A stretch of DNA of 64,000 nucleotides from Mercurialis annua (Eukaryota; Streptophyta; Magnoliopsida; Malpighiales; Euphorbiaceae): positions 28,037,501-28,101,500 of the forward strand of contig NC_065577.1 of NCBI RefSeq assembly GCF_937616625.2. The letters are read 5' to 3'. Below are positions 1 to 11,435 of the stretch, one piece after another. The notes under the pieces are model-generated. The model ran no database searches and was not told the DNA's origin. It saw only the letters and a program-made list of their open reading frames with translations. The position numbers and the translations under genes were made by a program. The number at the start of each line of letters is the position of its first letter. Position 1 is the stretch's first letter.

Positions 1-1439
1 CCTCTCCAATACTAAAGCTCAGTCCCTGGACCTGAACTAGTCGAGATAGTATTTTTATAAGCGCGCTTGGTTTCTCGATAACCTGAGGTCTCCTTCAATA
101 GTCTGTATCGATCTTGGCTTCTTCCCATCCCTGGCGAGCTCTGTGACTTATTAGCCACCGGGGGCACCACCGTACTGGCCTTCCTTTGCCTCTCTTCATC
201 TAGATTGATGTAGTTCAAAGCTCTGGTCATCAACTCGGTGTAGGTGTCTACAGTGTTGGTGATCAGGCTGTATTTAAAAGCTTGCATACTCGTGTTATCT
301 TTCATAGCATCAATTGCAGTGTCGTCATTCAAGTCCTCTACCAGGATTACCTCTTCATTGAACCTGGCCACATAGGTCTTCAGACTCTCCCTCTGCTTTT
401 GAAAACATTTCTTCAAATAATTGGACCTTTTCCTTCTCTGTATGCTCGAACCAAAATGGGTTTTGAAAGCCATGGCAAGCTCCTGAAATTTTTAATTGAT
501 CCTTCTTTCATGTTTTGATACCACTTTTGAGCGGCATCTTTCAAAATCGTAGGAAACACCTTGCACACAGTTGCATCCGAGACACTCTACACTCCCATAG
601 AAACCTGAAAACAGCTCAAGTGTGTCATTGGATCTATTTTACCATTATATCTATCAATAGTAGGGTACTTAAACTTATATGGAAAGGGTTCATCCCAGAT
701 GGCTTTAGAGAGTGGGCTGACAATCCCACAAACCTCGAAGGTCGTGATTCTCCCTTGTATCCTCTCTGTTTTTCCAGCTCGGCCTGTACTAGCCTCGTAA
801 CCTCATCGTGCAATGTTTTCTGATGCTGGGAAGCAGCCACTGAACTGTGAACACTTTCGGTCCCTTAGTTCTTAACCGGTGGAGCACCTTCTCTCGCGGT
901 CCGTAGAGGATCTGCTACCGGGTCTGGATCTCCCCTTCCCAGACCAACATTTATTCGCTGTGTTCCCGGTGGCAGATTTTCTTCTTGTCCCCCTCTCTTC
1001 GAGGAGGCGGAGGATCGTTTCGATCTTCATCTCTTGGAAGAGGACGGTCATAGCGACTTTTGTCTCTCGGTAGCGGACCATCTCGCCGATCTTCTCCCCT
1101 CGGTTGTTGATGTTCAGGCTGATCTCCGTGTCTCCGTCGAGGTGGATCGTTTTGACCTTCATCTTATGGTAGCGGTCCATCTCGACTTTCGTTCCTCGGT
1201 GGAAGGCAACCATCCCGACCTTCGTCTCTCGGAATGCCCCTAGTATCTAGATTCTGACAATTGCTCGTTTCTCTAGGAGGAAAAACCGGAGGAGCCAGCG
1301 TGGGTGGCACCAGAAAGCTATACCCTTGATTCATCTGAGCCATGAACGCTTATTGCATTTGCTGAGCTGATAACATCTATTGATGCAAATATTCCATGTA
1401 TTCTTGTATTTGTATTATGCCTGGATGAACCACCACCGA
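1..1439 (-). pseudogene. Ty3/gypsy (Tat-type) gag, distal part, interrupted
   Basis: This is the 3' portion of a gag gene read on the minus strand, from 1439 down to the window edge. The best piece, 473-12, reads as the retrotransposon gag core, with LKTYVARFNEEV and VEDLNDDTAIDAM. That pattern is typical of capsid regions of Tat-lineage Ty3/gypsy elements. Further upstream (about 1213-872) the minus strand encodes imperfect arginine/aspartate-rich repeats of the type PLPRDE, and about 840-480 holds a decayed FKYPTIDRYNG-like segment in another frame. Several frameshifts and stops separate the pieces, so it is dead. The N-terminal part lies at 29267-29629, separated by the LARD insertion. Gag would package element RNA in cytoplasmic particles. 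Family assignment rests on motif memory, not a search. Confidence 0.75.
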
Positions 1440-1981
1440 TGTAATAACCCAAAAATTTAAGGGTTAAAATATAGCCACGTGTCTAATATTTTATTAGACG
1501 GAAGTAGGTAAATTAAATTTAAAGATAAATTTAATTTGCTAATGTCCCTAAATTTTTAATATGGCTATAGGATTGCAAATTTAAATTTTTAGAATTTAAA
1601 TTTGGTTAAGTATATAGTTAACGGAGACAATATGAATTTATGAATTGAGTGCAAAATAATTCATAAGTCCCTAGCAAATATTTTTGGTGCCAATATTCGC
1701 GAAATATTTTAAAAAGGTTATCGTGAAAATTTGATAAAATTTGGAAGCAGAAATTTTATCAAGCGCAGTTAATGCGGACTTAATAAATCAAAAATGATTT
1801 ATTAAGAATAAAATATAAGTCGGATGGGAATAAAAATTATATTTTTATTCTTGTTATATTTTATTTGATTTTTGGTAAAAATTTCACAAAATTTGGAAAT
1901 CGTATCCGTTTAGGATACAGACGACTAGTTTAGAAATTGGTTTAAAGTGCATGATTGAGCTAGTATTAAAGCGCACTTTAA

Positions 1982-1998
1982 CCAATAAGTATATATAT
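1982..1998 (+). promoter_or_regulatory. LARD LTR promoter, CCAAT and TATA
   Basis: CCAAT at 1982-1986 is followed directly by tatatatat at 1990-1998. The same arrangement is kept in the 3' LTR (about 23935-23952). A start about 30 bp downstream would put the palindrome array in the transcribed leader. Seen in sequence; promoter function is inferred. Confidence 0.5.
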
Positions 1999-2388
1999 GT
2001 TAAGTGGTGACCAAAATCAATCAAACATTTCATTTCTTTGTTCAGAAAGAAAAGAAGCAGCTACTTGCTTCTTTGTAACTTCGGCGTTTAGGATTTCGCG
2101 CCGCTTCGATCCGTTTCTCGATTCTAACTCCATTTCTTCAATGATTACTCACGTAATTGAGGTATTATATCTGTATTAAACGTTTATTTCGATTTATTTC
2201 GAATATAAACTCGTTTATAAACGTATCGAATAAACGTTTTAAACGTCCGAATTGATTTTGAATTGTGTATACGTGATTGTGGACGTTAGAATAGTGATTT
2301 TGGACATATTAAGCATGATGGGAGGTCCCAGAAATTCATTTCTGGGGTTGTGCGGGTGCGCAGCCCGCTGTGCGCGAGCACCGCGAGC

Positions 2389-2488
2389 TGTGCGACCGCA
2401 CAGCACGGTGTGCGACCGCACAGCACGGTGTGCGGGCGCACACTATGCTGTGCGGGAGCACACCAATAAAATGTTGTGCGACCGCACA
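2389..2488. repeat. Array of 14-bp GC palindromes in the LARD LTR
   Basis: Five near-palindromes of form TGTGCGRSCGCACA occur at 2389, 2409, 2429, 2449 and 2475, so at a 20-bp step for the first four. Each could form a hairpin in RNA with a CG-NN-CG centre. The corresponding block in the 3' LTR lies at about 24311-24457 with a different copy arrangement, so the array is evolving within the family. Confidence 0.75.
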
Positions 2489-2991
2489 ACTAAGCTGTGC
2501 GGGTGTCGGGGTTCGTTTACTTTGGCTATTTCGGGAGACTTTCCGGGGGCGATTCAAACATGCTTTCGCCTAGTAACCCGAGGTGTTTTCCGACCGAACC
2601 TAAAACATTTTTAATAAATGTTTTTAAATCAAAGTTAGATATTTTAAAACGATAACTTGTGTTAGAAGAAAGTGAAAAGGTTTTATAACCTAAACCTAAA
2701 GACTTTTAAAAGGAGATTTTAAAAGTAAAGTTTAAAGTTTATAACAGATTTTAAAAGAGTTAAAGTCAACGTTTAAATGGTTTTAAAGAGTTAGCAATCC
2801 GTTTTGCTAAATACTTAGTATATGACCGAGAATTTTTTTGACAATTAGATCTATACTATAAATGGTTTTCTTTAGGTATTGCGATACCTAAAATAACTTT
2901 TAGAGAGAAGTTAGAACGTTTTCTCAAAACGAGAATTTATAATATGGTTTTAAAAGAAAACAGACCTTAAGTGTTACGTGTTTATATGATT

Positions 2992-3966
2992 GAACAAAGG
3001 ATCAATTCACCCCTTCAACTTGGCACCAAATATCAAATCAGTCAATTTCGTCGCTTTTGGTACAAACAGACCCACAACTTGCGTTTTCGTATCAAAAAAA
3101 CCCGTAACTTACATTTTTGTATCAAAAATGCCCCTCTGACATAAAAAAGAGAGTGAGATGTACTAATTATAATTGTTAAACCTAATCAATTTTAATTTAA
3201 TACTAATTAAACACAATTATATTTAACACTAAATAAATTTAATTAAATTAATTAAATATAATTCTAATCCCACCGGAAACCGCTGCCACCCCTACCGATC
3301 ACTGCCACCGAAACTCACCCACATATTCATCCCAAAAGGAATGAACAAATCAGTTCATCCCAAAGGATGAAAAATTTGTTCATCCCTTTTGGGATGAACA
3401 CGTTGTTCATCCCAAAAGGGATGAACAAATTATTCATCCCTTTTGGGATGAACGAATCTGTTCATCCCAAAAAGGGATGAACAACTCGTTTGTTCATCCT
3501 AAAAAGAATGAACAACTCATTTATTTTAGGATTGAACAATTTATCTAAAGTTGGTGGTTGTGGTAGAGGTGGGAGTGGAGCATACGGCAGTGGGTAGATG
3601 ATCCGGTGGCCGGAAAAGGAAAAAGAAAGAAGAACGTGGAAGAAGAAGAAGGTGGAGAAAGGGAGAAAAGGTCCCTAAATATTTACTAAAAATTAAAATG
3701 ATGATTAAAATTTAAAAATTATGAAGATATAGTTGAAAATTAAAAATTGTCAAGGATTAATTTGAAAGATAAATAAAATATTGAGTCTTTTTAATTTTTT
3801 TTTTAATTTTTTTTAGGGAGAGTGTAATTTACTTGCTTGGGTGAGAGTGGGGGAGGGGCTTTCTGAGCTAAAAACACAAGTTTTGGGTCTGTTTGTACCA
3901 AAAGCGGCGAAACTGACTCATTTGATATTTCGTGCCAAGTTGAGGGGGCGATTTGATCCTTTGTTC
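2992..3966. mobile_element. MULE-like MITE in the 5' LTR
   Basis: The terminal inverted repeats begin GAACAAAGGATCAA and end TTGATCCTTTGTTC, and can be followed inward for about 60 bp with few mismatches. A 10-bp direct repeat ttatatgatt flanks it at 2982-2991 and 3967-3976. The empty site with a single ttatatgatt is present in the first 3' LTR copy near 24947-24958, which proves insertion. Long inverted repeats with a 9-11 bp duplication fit Mutator-like MITEs. No transposase is encoded; mobilisation in trans is inferred. Confidence 0.85.
3326..3512. repeat. Tandem palindromic words inside the MITE
   Basis: The word ttcatccc(t/a)tttgggatgaac and its variants recur about every 30 bp, alternating between orientations. 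Each unit is an inverted repeat. The same block is in the second MITE copy, about 27185-27372. Confidence 0.75.
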
Positions 3967-5391
3967 TTATATGATTATATGTTTGACCTAGATCTGGGTT
4001 TAAGGACCTAGAAGTTTTATAGGAAACATATATTAATGTGTTTTATCCTATTTTCTTTGTGTGTTTAGTCCGACCAGCTAGCCAGCAGTCTGACCACAAC
4101 CACAGGATTAAGTTACAGACCTAGCGGTGTTTGTGAGTTCATTTGTTTACTTTTGAATATTAGTATTCAATTGTTTTTAAATCCATAAATCGCACTCAGT
4201 ATGAAACTTAGCCAAGGAAGATCCACTGAAACGAGCTATCTATTGGGCAACAATAGGATTGTGTGATCACCTGTGTTAATGAACTAGATGAGAGATAAAT
4301 ATTATAAGCATACATATTGAGATTAGGTTTTAAGCCAGATGCTTGTAAAGCGGCTTAAACCTAATGGATAGTCCTGAGGTGGCAGTGATTTAAGTTCCGG
4401 CCCAGCAACCCTATACAGAGTCAAGATGGTTGTGATACATATGTATACAACTCATCCTGTATTAAACAAGAGTTGAGCATATGCATTATATATGATAGCA
4501 TTATAACGTAACAGGACTAGGGTTTCATTTGGATCGAGGACTGGTAATATTTTTATATACCGATATTTTGTATAGACGCGATTTTGGTATTTAACTTTAA
4601 ACATATCTACTCACTCAGAATTATTTATATTTCTGACCCCGTTGTTGTTTATAATTTATCAGGTACCTAGCTACCGGGTCTGGTCGAGCTTCCACCCTTT
4701 TCTATCAGGGAAGCTTATTTTGTTGCTATGTAAATAACACTTTAAACTCTTAGATGCTGCAATAGTGTATATAGGTTTGATATACATGTAGCCACGTCAG
4801 GGTTCCTTTGTCTATATACTCTGATAGGAACCTGACTTTGTCTAACTCTAATAAGTGGCTACTTAATAGGCATATGGTGTTTTATGATGTCCCCTACGGG
4901 TGGGCCAAGTTTCGAATCTTTGGTCTGCAAAGACAGTGTGTGTAGTTTATCTGGCCTTACGTTTGTGTGCCTGCTGTGCATGTTTTTAAATATGTTTGAT
5001 ATAACGCTTTGAAAGAAAAAGTGTTCGATATATTTTATTAAACATATTGTTCGGATGCGTGGTTTGAAACAGGGCTGCCTGCGAGGCAAGGCACGTGAGC
5101 TAAGTCCCTATACCACCGCACCGGTTTTCAGAAATGCGCGTGGGTCAGAATAACTAGGGTTATTCAACCAGCACTTCTGAAAATGCGATTTCGCTTATAT
5201 GAATATTTTCAGAACGTGTTTTCCACGTTAAACGGTGTTTTTTGAAAAAGGGTCGTACGCGAGATACGATCTAGATTTATATTTGCAAAAAAATTATAGA
5301 GATTTTAGGCTTGCTACGGGTTTCAGAACAACCATTCCCTAGCGCAGGTCTCGGCTCAAGTTTCGAGGGGGAAATCGGGTCGTGACAAAGG

Positions 5392-5403
5392 TGGTATCAC
5401 AGC
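5392..5403 (+). promoter_or_regulatory. LARD primer-binding site (iMet-tRNA type)
   Basis: tggtatcacagc follows the LTR end after a 4-base spacer. It differs at one base from the usual plant TGGTATCAGAGC complement of initiator methionine tRNA. Confidence 0.75.
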
Positions 5404-5889
5404 AATGTTTTAGGACTTGAATGTCTGAAGTATTGTTGCTGATATCTAGTGAACTATTGCAGCAACATAGGATTCAAGTCATGTGTTGATCAGTTATCAG
5501 GTATTGAATACATTCAGCTATAGATAGCAACTATACATGTGTGTGGTATGTATTGATGTTTTGATCAGGAACACATGAGTTGTTCTTGTGTTCGAGGCAC
5601 GTTACAACTGATGGAGCATGTAAGATGTTCCTAAGTTGGAAACACATTACAATCATGGAGCAGAATGGTCAGAACAGATGACCAGTATTCGAGGAGGATG
5701 GTTCTGTTTGAACACAGGACAAAGCGGAGAATTCCTCTGAATTTTTGTTCGAGAAAATAGTTAGATTTTCTCTTAATTGTGTTTGATTGTTGTGTATTTT
5801 GCTTATATAAGTTAATAGTTTATACATGTTATATGAAAATGTGATTTTTCTATAAAAAAATTTACATACGGTACTTACACTAAAATTTC

Positions 5890-6621
5890 ATGTGTTTCAG
5901 TATGTCTGGACCAAGTAGAGCTCATATGCATGTGGGGTCTGATCCACATAATGTACCAGGTTTGCCTGTTATACCTGATATATCTGTTCCCAAAGAGGTT
6001 GTTGACTCAACATCAGCATGTGACATGAACATATGGGAGGATGCTATTGGAGTGGAGGAATTAGACAGAATGTTGAATGAAGACATAAATAGTACTGGAA
6101 ATAGCCATGGCTCTGTGTCTGAATCGACTGCTACATCGGCTTATCTGGGATTTAAGGTAAAAGAGTTTTTAGCTGAGGTGGACCATCTAAGGAGGGTTCA
6201 ACAGAAAATAAGACACTCGCCGAATCAGTCGTGGGAATACGTGAGCGAGTGGGAGGTGCAAGAGAACCAAAGTTTGGATAGGCTGAGGGATTATATGAAC
6301 AAGTATACTAGTGAAGATTTGAATGTGGAGGCATACACTATTGAATTTATGCGTGTATGCAAAGAAGTACTTGAGTTAGTTCGTGATGGTGAGGAAGTTG
6401 CGAGCAGGTACGTCAAAGGTTTGGGGCCTGAGTTTGAGGAACTCATGGCGGTAAAGTCTGATTCTGTGGCATATCTGGCTGGGCGCGCAAAACAGATGGA
6501 GAGTAAGTTGAGGAGGAAAGATATACCCCTCCAGCCGTACTATTACACCAAACCTGAAGAACCTACTGCTACATTTCCTAGAGTAGGAAACTCTGGACCC
6601 GCAAGGCACTACAACCCCTAA
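5890..6621 (+). CDS. Gag-like protein of the LARD (243 aa)
   Basis: This ORF lies about 500 bp behind the primer-binding site, where gag is expected. An ATG at 5902 (MSGPSRAHMHVG) may be the better start than the one at 5890. From about residue 85 the protein has the layout of a gypsy capsid domain: QSWEYVSEWEVQEN, then a charged segment ending in RYVKGLGPEFEELMAVK. After the stop at 6619-6621 the same frame stays open to about 6750 and encodes a basic Gly/Arg/Lys-rich tail (KFRGGRGKG), so the gag was probably longer and one stop codon now truncates it. There is no CCHC knuckle, protease or pol behind it. It would be the only protein this element could make. Confidence 0.6.
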   Translation: MCFSMSGPSRAHMHVGSDPHNVPGLPVIPDISVPKEVVDSTSACDMNIWEDAIGVEELDRMLNEDINSTGNSHGSVSESTATSAYLGFKVKEFLAEVDHLRRVQQKIRHSPNQSWEYVSEWEVQENQSLDRLRDYMNKYTSEDLNVEAYTIEFMRVCKEVLELVRDGEEVASRYVKGLGPEFEELMAVKSDSVAYLAGRAKQMESKLRRKDIPLQPYYYTKPEEPTATFPRVGNSGPARHYNP

Positions 6622-7768
6622 TTTGTTCCGCGAGGGGGAAAGGATAAGGGAAAACTGAAATTCCGGGGAGGGCGAGGTAAAGGCCCGATGATTCGTGAGG
6701 CGTTTCCGTCTCCACGATCATCGTCAGGTAATGTTTACTTATGTGTTTAATGTTTAAGTTAGTCTGTTTATATGTTTTCAATATTCACGTTAGAATTGGA
6801 AAATATAAACTATAGATATAAATCATATCCTTAAACAAAAACAAAATACACATATAAGTAAACATTAAAAGTTAAACGATAAATGAAAATTGATAAGTTA
6901 AGGATGTTAGAAACGTGCATCCTTAAATAGAAATCAATAACTATTGATAATTAACCAAATAATGTAAAGAAATAATAATCCTAATGTGAGGATAAAGTAT
7001 TAGGATTAAGAAACTTGAAATATTACGGAGAAGTAGTTGAAAGAAGTTTACAGAGTGAGTATTACAGTTTTGTTTTAAAAATGTATTATTGTGCTCAGAT
7101 GCATCATGAATGCACATTACAACAATCACTATAGAAAAAGGAATACTTAAATTCCATATACTTATATAAAATAATTTTGTTAGGACATGCATCATGTATA
7201 TTAGTATATCAAAGAGAAAGTGGATTGTATAGCAACTCTTTGGGGATGAGAGATGTTATCACCCTGAGCCACAATTGTACAAAAGTTTTGAAATGTGAAT
7301 TGTTAGATTCACAGTTTTGAAGAGATAAATTTAAAAAAATCCAGCTGTTACACATATAATTATATATGTGGAGGTACATATGTGTATATGCACATATGTT
7401 TGAAATGATTGGTTTGAGAAACCATTTGTTTATAAAACAAAGTTTTTGTGAAATAAATTATTGAGAAACAATTTGTTTACAAAACAAACTGTATTTGTTT
7501 TAAAATGTAAGCATACTCGAACGAAAACTCTGTAATAATGTCAAGATATGATACAAAATAGTGGAGATAAGATGTAGTGATTTTTATTGTTCATAACAAA
7601 CAATAAAGATCTTTATTCTAATATTTCATTCCGAAACATCAGAAATTAATAAGGATTGAGAAGAGCAGAAAGTGAGAATTTACATTCTTGCTCTAAGATA
7701 GACTGAGATGTAAGTCTAGTGATGGACTTTTATGATAAATAAAAGTTCAAGAGTTGATAATAGAAGAT
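6622..7768 (+). other. Non-coding internal region of the LARD, left part
   Basis: AT-rich sequence with no credible coding region beyond the gag tail. It is interrupted at 7773 by the Tat-clade element and resumes at 21551. Confidence 0.6.
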
Positions 7769-7773
7769 GATTG

Positions 7774-8526
7774 TGTTGACCTGAAAATTTTGGGCCCATA
7801 AAATAAATTGGGTTGGTATTATTGGACTTTCAAATATATTTAATAATTTAAAATTAATTATTAAATATAGTCTAAATAATATTAAATAAGTCATTTTGGG
7901 TAAGTCAATAAATCATACTTACCTAATATTAAAGAATATATTAATTTTTCTATTAGTTAAGTGAATATTCTCATTTAACTAATTAGAATAGATTAATTAT
8001 TCTTTCCAAGTACAGAGATATGTGCATAAATACATATTCTCTACACTCCTATAAATAGGAGTGTCTTCACAACACAAGGGAGACACACATAATTTTATAG
8101 CCGCCGGAATTCTGCAAACAAAGCAACATAGAAGCTCTGCATAATTTCTTCAAGCGACTACACCAAATCAAGCCTCCATATTCGAATCTTCATACGCCGT
8201 GTTCATCACTCGTCGAGGATTCAACCAAGTGGCTACATATCAAATCAAGTCTTCAAATCAAATCTTCATACGGCGTGTTCATCACTCGCCAACGGTTCAA
8301 CCATTTCCTTCACCAAATCGAAGGAGATTCTACAACGGATTCAAGAACAAGCTTCAAAAGCCCTTGATCCACAAATATTGAAGGAAAGCATCAAAGGATT
8401 TAATTTCTACACGTGTAGAAATTACCCAATAAAGATTGAACTCGCTTTTTGATTAAATTCAATAAAATTGACATTTGTGCATATTTTATTGCTTCTTAAT
8501 ATCAGGACAAGAAATTCATGTTAACA
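7774..8526 (+). repeat. 5' LTR of the Tat-clade element
   Basis: TGTTGAC...GTTAACA, 753 bp, the same length as the 3' LTR. It contains tataaatagg at 8050-8059. Two copies of a cttcatacg(c/g)cgtgttcatcactcg motif follow the TATA box. Confidence 0.93.
8050..8059 (+). promoter_or_regulatory. TATA box of the Tat-clade 5' LTR
   Basis: tataaatagg, a strong plant TATA match, is placed to start transcription near 8085. The 3' LTR equivalent is 21069-21078. Confidence 0.65.
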
Positions 8527-8532
8527 AATTTC

Positions 8533-8550
8533 TGGCACGCCCAGTGGGAT
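8533..8550 (+). promoter_or_regulatory. Primer-binding site of the Tat-clade element
   Basis: tggcacgcccagtgggat begins 6 bases behind the LTR end, where first-strand cDNA is primed. The form TGGCNCGCC...GTGGG is common in Tat-type elements. I do not assign the tRNA. Confidence 0.65.
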
Positions 8551-8606
8551 ATCTCTACCTTTCATCTCTTTCCTTCTCAAATTCAAAGAAACAACAACCA
8601 AGATCC

Positions 8607-11276
8607 ATGACTTCTCGAAACAACAACTACGGTCGCCAATCCAAGGCACCAGTGCGTTTTACCGTCCGAAATACTACTGATGCTAGCCCTGGAGCGATAA
8701 TCAAGGAGAGATTGGTTGAGGATATTTATGCCCGCACTCTTCCCCTTCTTCAAAATATGTTCGTTTTCCAACCATCGGATGAAGAAGCTCCATCTCCAAC
8801 TCAATCTCCACTAAAGGAAAAAGGAGATCCTAAGTCGCCATCAAGCAAGGATTCGCCAACCACTCCATATACGCCAACATCGCCAAAAGGTTCTTCTAAT
8901 GTTATGAGCGTTATGATGACTAGCACTACTTCCTTGGAAGAACAAGTCGCTAAGATGAGTAAGGTGTTGGAGTCTCTTGCTGATTCCATTAAAGAAAAGG
9001 ATGAGCAAATCTCCTTTTTGATGAAGAAGGTGGACAATTTAACTGATAAGGCGATTGTCGTTTCTAAAACTCCACAATCACAAGAAAGGGATGATATTGC
9101 GAATATCTTTGCTCCTACTACCATGAATGGTACTTCTTCTAGTGATGCTTCAAAAGAGTCTCAGATTTCAACTACAAATGGTTCTATTCATGGAGATCAA
9201 TTGAAGAATCTCATTAAGGAGGCTGTCAAAGATCAAGTTGAGAGTGGTACACAACCATCATATTCATATGCCAAACCCTATTCTCATAGGATTGACCTCA
9301 AAAAGATGCCCACAAGCTATCAACCTCCAAAGTTTCAACAGTTTGATGGCAAAGGCAACCCAAGACAACATGTAGCTCATTTTGTTGAGACATGCAACAA
9401 CGCTGGTACTTATGGTGACTTGATGGTTAAGCAATTTGTTCGCTCCTTGAAAGGAAATGCTTTTGATTGGTACACAGACTTAGAGTCTGGCACAATTGAT
9501 AGTTGGGAACAGTTGGAACGTGAGTTTCTAAATCGCTTTTATAGTACTCGTCGAATTGTTAGCATGATAGAGCTAACGAGTACACGTCAATGGAAAGATG
9601 AGGCTGTTATTGACTACATTCATAGATGGAGAAACTTGAGTCTTAACTGCAAAGATCGTCTTTCAGAAGCATCCGCTCTAGATATGTGCATTCAAGGCAT
9701 ACACTTTCAACTGCTCTACATTCTCCAAGGTATCAAGCCTAGAAGCTTCGAGGAGTTGGCAACTCGTGCACATGACATGGAGCTAACTATCGCCGCTGCA
9801 GGAACTCAAGGTTCAATGATAGAAGATCCCCAAAAGGGAAAAGAAAGACAAGAGGCTCGTAAAGTGGGCAAAACATCAACCAAGGTTGAAGGGAAACACT
9901 CCATGGTCGTTACCACAACACCCTTCAAATTCACCAAGCATGAAAAGAAACAAGGAGGAAAGCCTGCTACCTTCAACCGTCAAGAAGTAAAGAAGAGTAC
10001 TTTAAAGGAGCGACAAGAAAAAGTCTACCCTTTCAATGACTCTGACGTTTCTAAAATGTTGGATGACTTGCTTGACGCTAATCTCATCCAATTGCCGGAA
10101 ATGAAGCGTTCCGAAGAGGCTGACAAAGTGAATGACCCAAACTATTGCAAGTATCATCGACTTATTAGTCATCCACTCCAAAAGTGTTTTGTCTTAAAAG
10201 ATAAAATTATGCGACTGCATGAAAGGGGCGATGTAGTGTTTGATGAAGATACTGCAACTTCTAACGTAACCACAATTATGAACGAGAGTTCCTACGTTGT
10301 GGCTTTAAAGTTTGGAGATTTTGAACCAGTAGAAGCATGGATACAATCTTCCCCTAGTGAATATGCATCTCATTCTCTACAAGTATCAAGTGATGACTCA
10401 CACTTTGCTGGGGGCATCAACATTCAAGACGGGGAGATCGAAGACAATTCTGATGAAGGATGGACTTTTGTTACTCATCGGAAAGGAAGAAAGAATAAGG
10501 CACAACTGCCTAAAGCGGCTCCAATCAGGTCTAAGATGATAAAAACCAAGATTGTTAAGACGTCAACCTCTTTAAAAGTAGTGAAGGAGAAATCACTTTC
10601 GACAAAGATTGAAGATGGCTCTACACAAAAGCCACGAGTGCCCATAACTCTCAAAGAGTTTTTGCCAAAGAAATTGCTACAAGTCGATGAAGTTTTTCCA
10701 TGCTACCATGTTGACGAAGAAGATCATGATGACATAGAAGAAGAGGCAAAATCTGAGTGTAAAGAACTCGCTTTTAATCCTTGTACGGCCAAGATATGCT
10801 TCACTGACGAGGACTTATTTCTTGGTTCTAAGCCTCATAACCGTCCACTATTTGTTCAAGGTTTTATTCTAAAACAAATGATCAATAGAATCTTGATAGA
10901 CGATGGATCTGCTGTCAATATCTTGCCTCTAAAGACCATGAAAGAGTTAGGCATACCTATGGATGATCTTTTCAAGAGTCGTTTGGTAATTCAAGGCTTC
11001 AATCAAGGAGGTCAAAAGACTCTTGGGAAGATTAGGCTTGCAATGACAATGGATGATATGGAGTCAAATGCATTATTCCATGTGATTGATGCAAGGACTA
11101 CTTACAAAATGTTGTTGGGAAGGCCGTGGATACATGAGAATGGTGTAGTTTCGTCCACACTTCATCAATGTTTTAAGTATTGTCGAGATGGACAAGTGAA
11201 AAGGATAGATGCTGATTCTAAACCTTTTACAATGGCAGAGTCTTACTTCGCCGATGCAAAATTTTATAATGACTAG
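8607..11276 (+). CDS. Gag-protease polyprotein (889 aa)
   Basis: The start chosen is ATG 8607 ([13 protein letters not shown]), the first ATG behind the LTR and primer site; the frame is open further upstream but only through LTR sequence. Residues about 245-315 are the gypsy capsid core ([13 protein letters not shown] ... [19 protein letters not shown]). Near residues 512-530 a Cys/His motif [14 protein letters not shown] stands in for a zinc knuckle, as in other Tat elements. Residues 760-870 form a retropepsin-like domain with [13 protein letters not shown] (catalytic Asp about 765) and LLGRPWIH. Acidic and Lys-rich linkers lie between. It ends at TAG 11274-11276, but the same frame is open straight on into the RT ORF. 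The intact frame in most of gag supports recent activity. Confidence 0.92.
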   Translation: MTSRNNNYGRQSKAPVRFTVRNTTDASPGAIIKERLVEDIYARTLPLLQNMFVFQPSDEEAPSPTQSPLKEKGDPKSPSSKDSPTTPYTPTSPKGSSNVMSVMMTSTTSLEEQVAKMSKVLESLADSIKEKDEQISFLMKKVDNLTDKAIVVSKTPQSQERDDIANIFAPTTMNGTSSSDASKESQISTTNGSIHGDQLKNLIKEAVKDQVESGTQPSYSYAKPYSHRIDLKKMPTSYQPPKFQQFDGKGNPRQHVAHFVETCNNAGTYGDLMVKQFVRSLKGNAFDWYTDLESGTIDSWEQLEREFLNRFYSTRRIVSMIELTSTRQWKDEAVIDYIHRWRNLSLNCKDRLSEASALDMCIQGIHFQLLYILQGIKPRSFEELATRAHDMELTIAAAGTQGSMIEDPQKGKERQEARKVGKTSTKVEGKHSMVVTTTPFKFTKHEKKQGGKPATFNRQEVKKSTLKERQEKVYPFNDSDVSKMLDDLLDANLIQLPEMKRSEEADKVNDPNYCKYHRLISHPLQKCFVLKDKIMRLHERGDVVFDEDTATSNVTTIMNESSYVVALKFGDFEPVEAWIQSSPSEYASHSLQVSSDDSHFAGGINIQDGEIEDNSDEGWTFVTHRKGRKNKAQLPKAAPIRSKMIKTKIVKTSTSLKVVKEKSLSTKIEDGSTQKPRVPITLKEFLPKKLLQVDEVFPCYHVDEEDHDDIEEEAKSECKELAFNPCTAKICFTDEDLFLGSKPHNRPLFVQGFILKQMINRILIDDGSAVNILPLKTMKELGIPMDDLFKSRLVIQGFNQGGQKTLGKIRLAMTMDDMESNALFHVIDARTTYKMLLGRPWIHENGVVSSTLHQCFKYCRDGQVKRIDADSKPFTMAESYFADAKFYND

Positions 11277-11435
11277 TCTACAAATGACGATGAATCTTGT
11301 AAAGAAGCATATGTCAAAGAAGATTATGGAAAGGAAGCTGATATCCCTGCATGCACATCTTCTCCACCTGTTTGTGCGCCTCATGAAGCATTCAAGAAGG
11401 GGGTACAAGCGCCGAATGCACATGAAGTAGAAAAG

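Larger units (their letters stand above)
1440..5387 (+). repeat. 5' LTR of the LARD
   Basis: The LTR runs from TG at 1440 to CA at 5387, 3,948 bp including a 975-bp MITE. In order it contains a CCAAT/TATA promoter (about 1982-1998), a GC-rich palindrome array (2389-2488), the MITE (2992-3966) and a U5-like tail ending ggtttcagaacaacc...gggtcgtgaca. Two small deletions near its 3' end, around 5235 and 5336, are absent from both partial copies of the 3' LTR. Confidence 0.85.

Noticed and set aside
2389..2488. CRISPR array
   Set aside because: The spacing of 20 bp, palindromic units and plant context do not fit; units are adjacent and there are no unique spacers.
2252..2614. Overlapping reading frames on both strands through the GC-rich palindrome array
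   Set aside because: They arise because the repeated TGTGCG words contain no stop codons; they have no domain and change between LTR copies.
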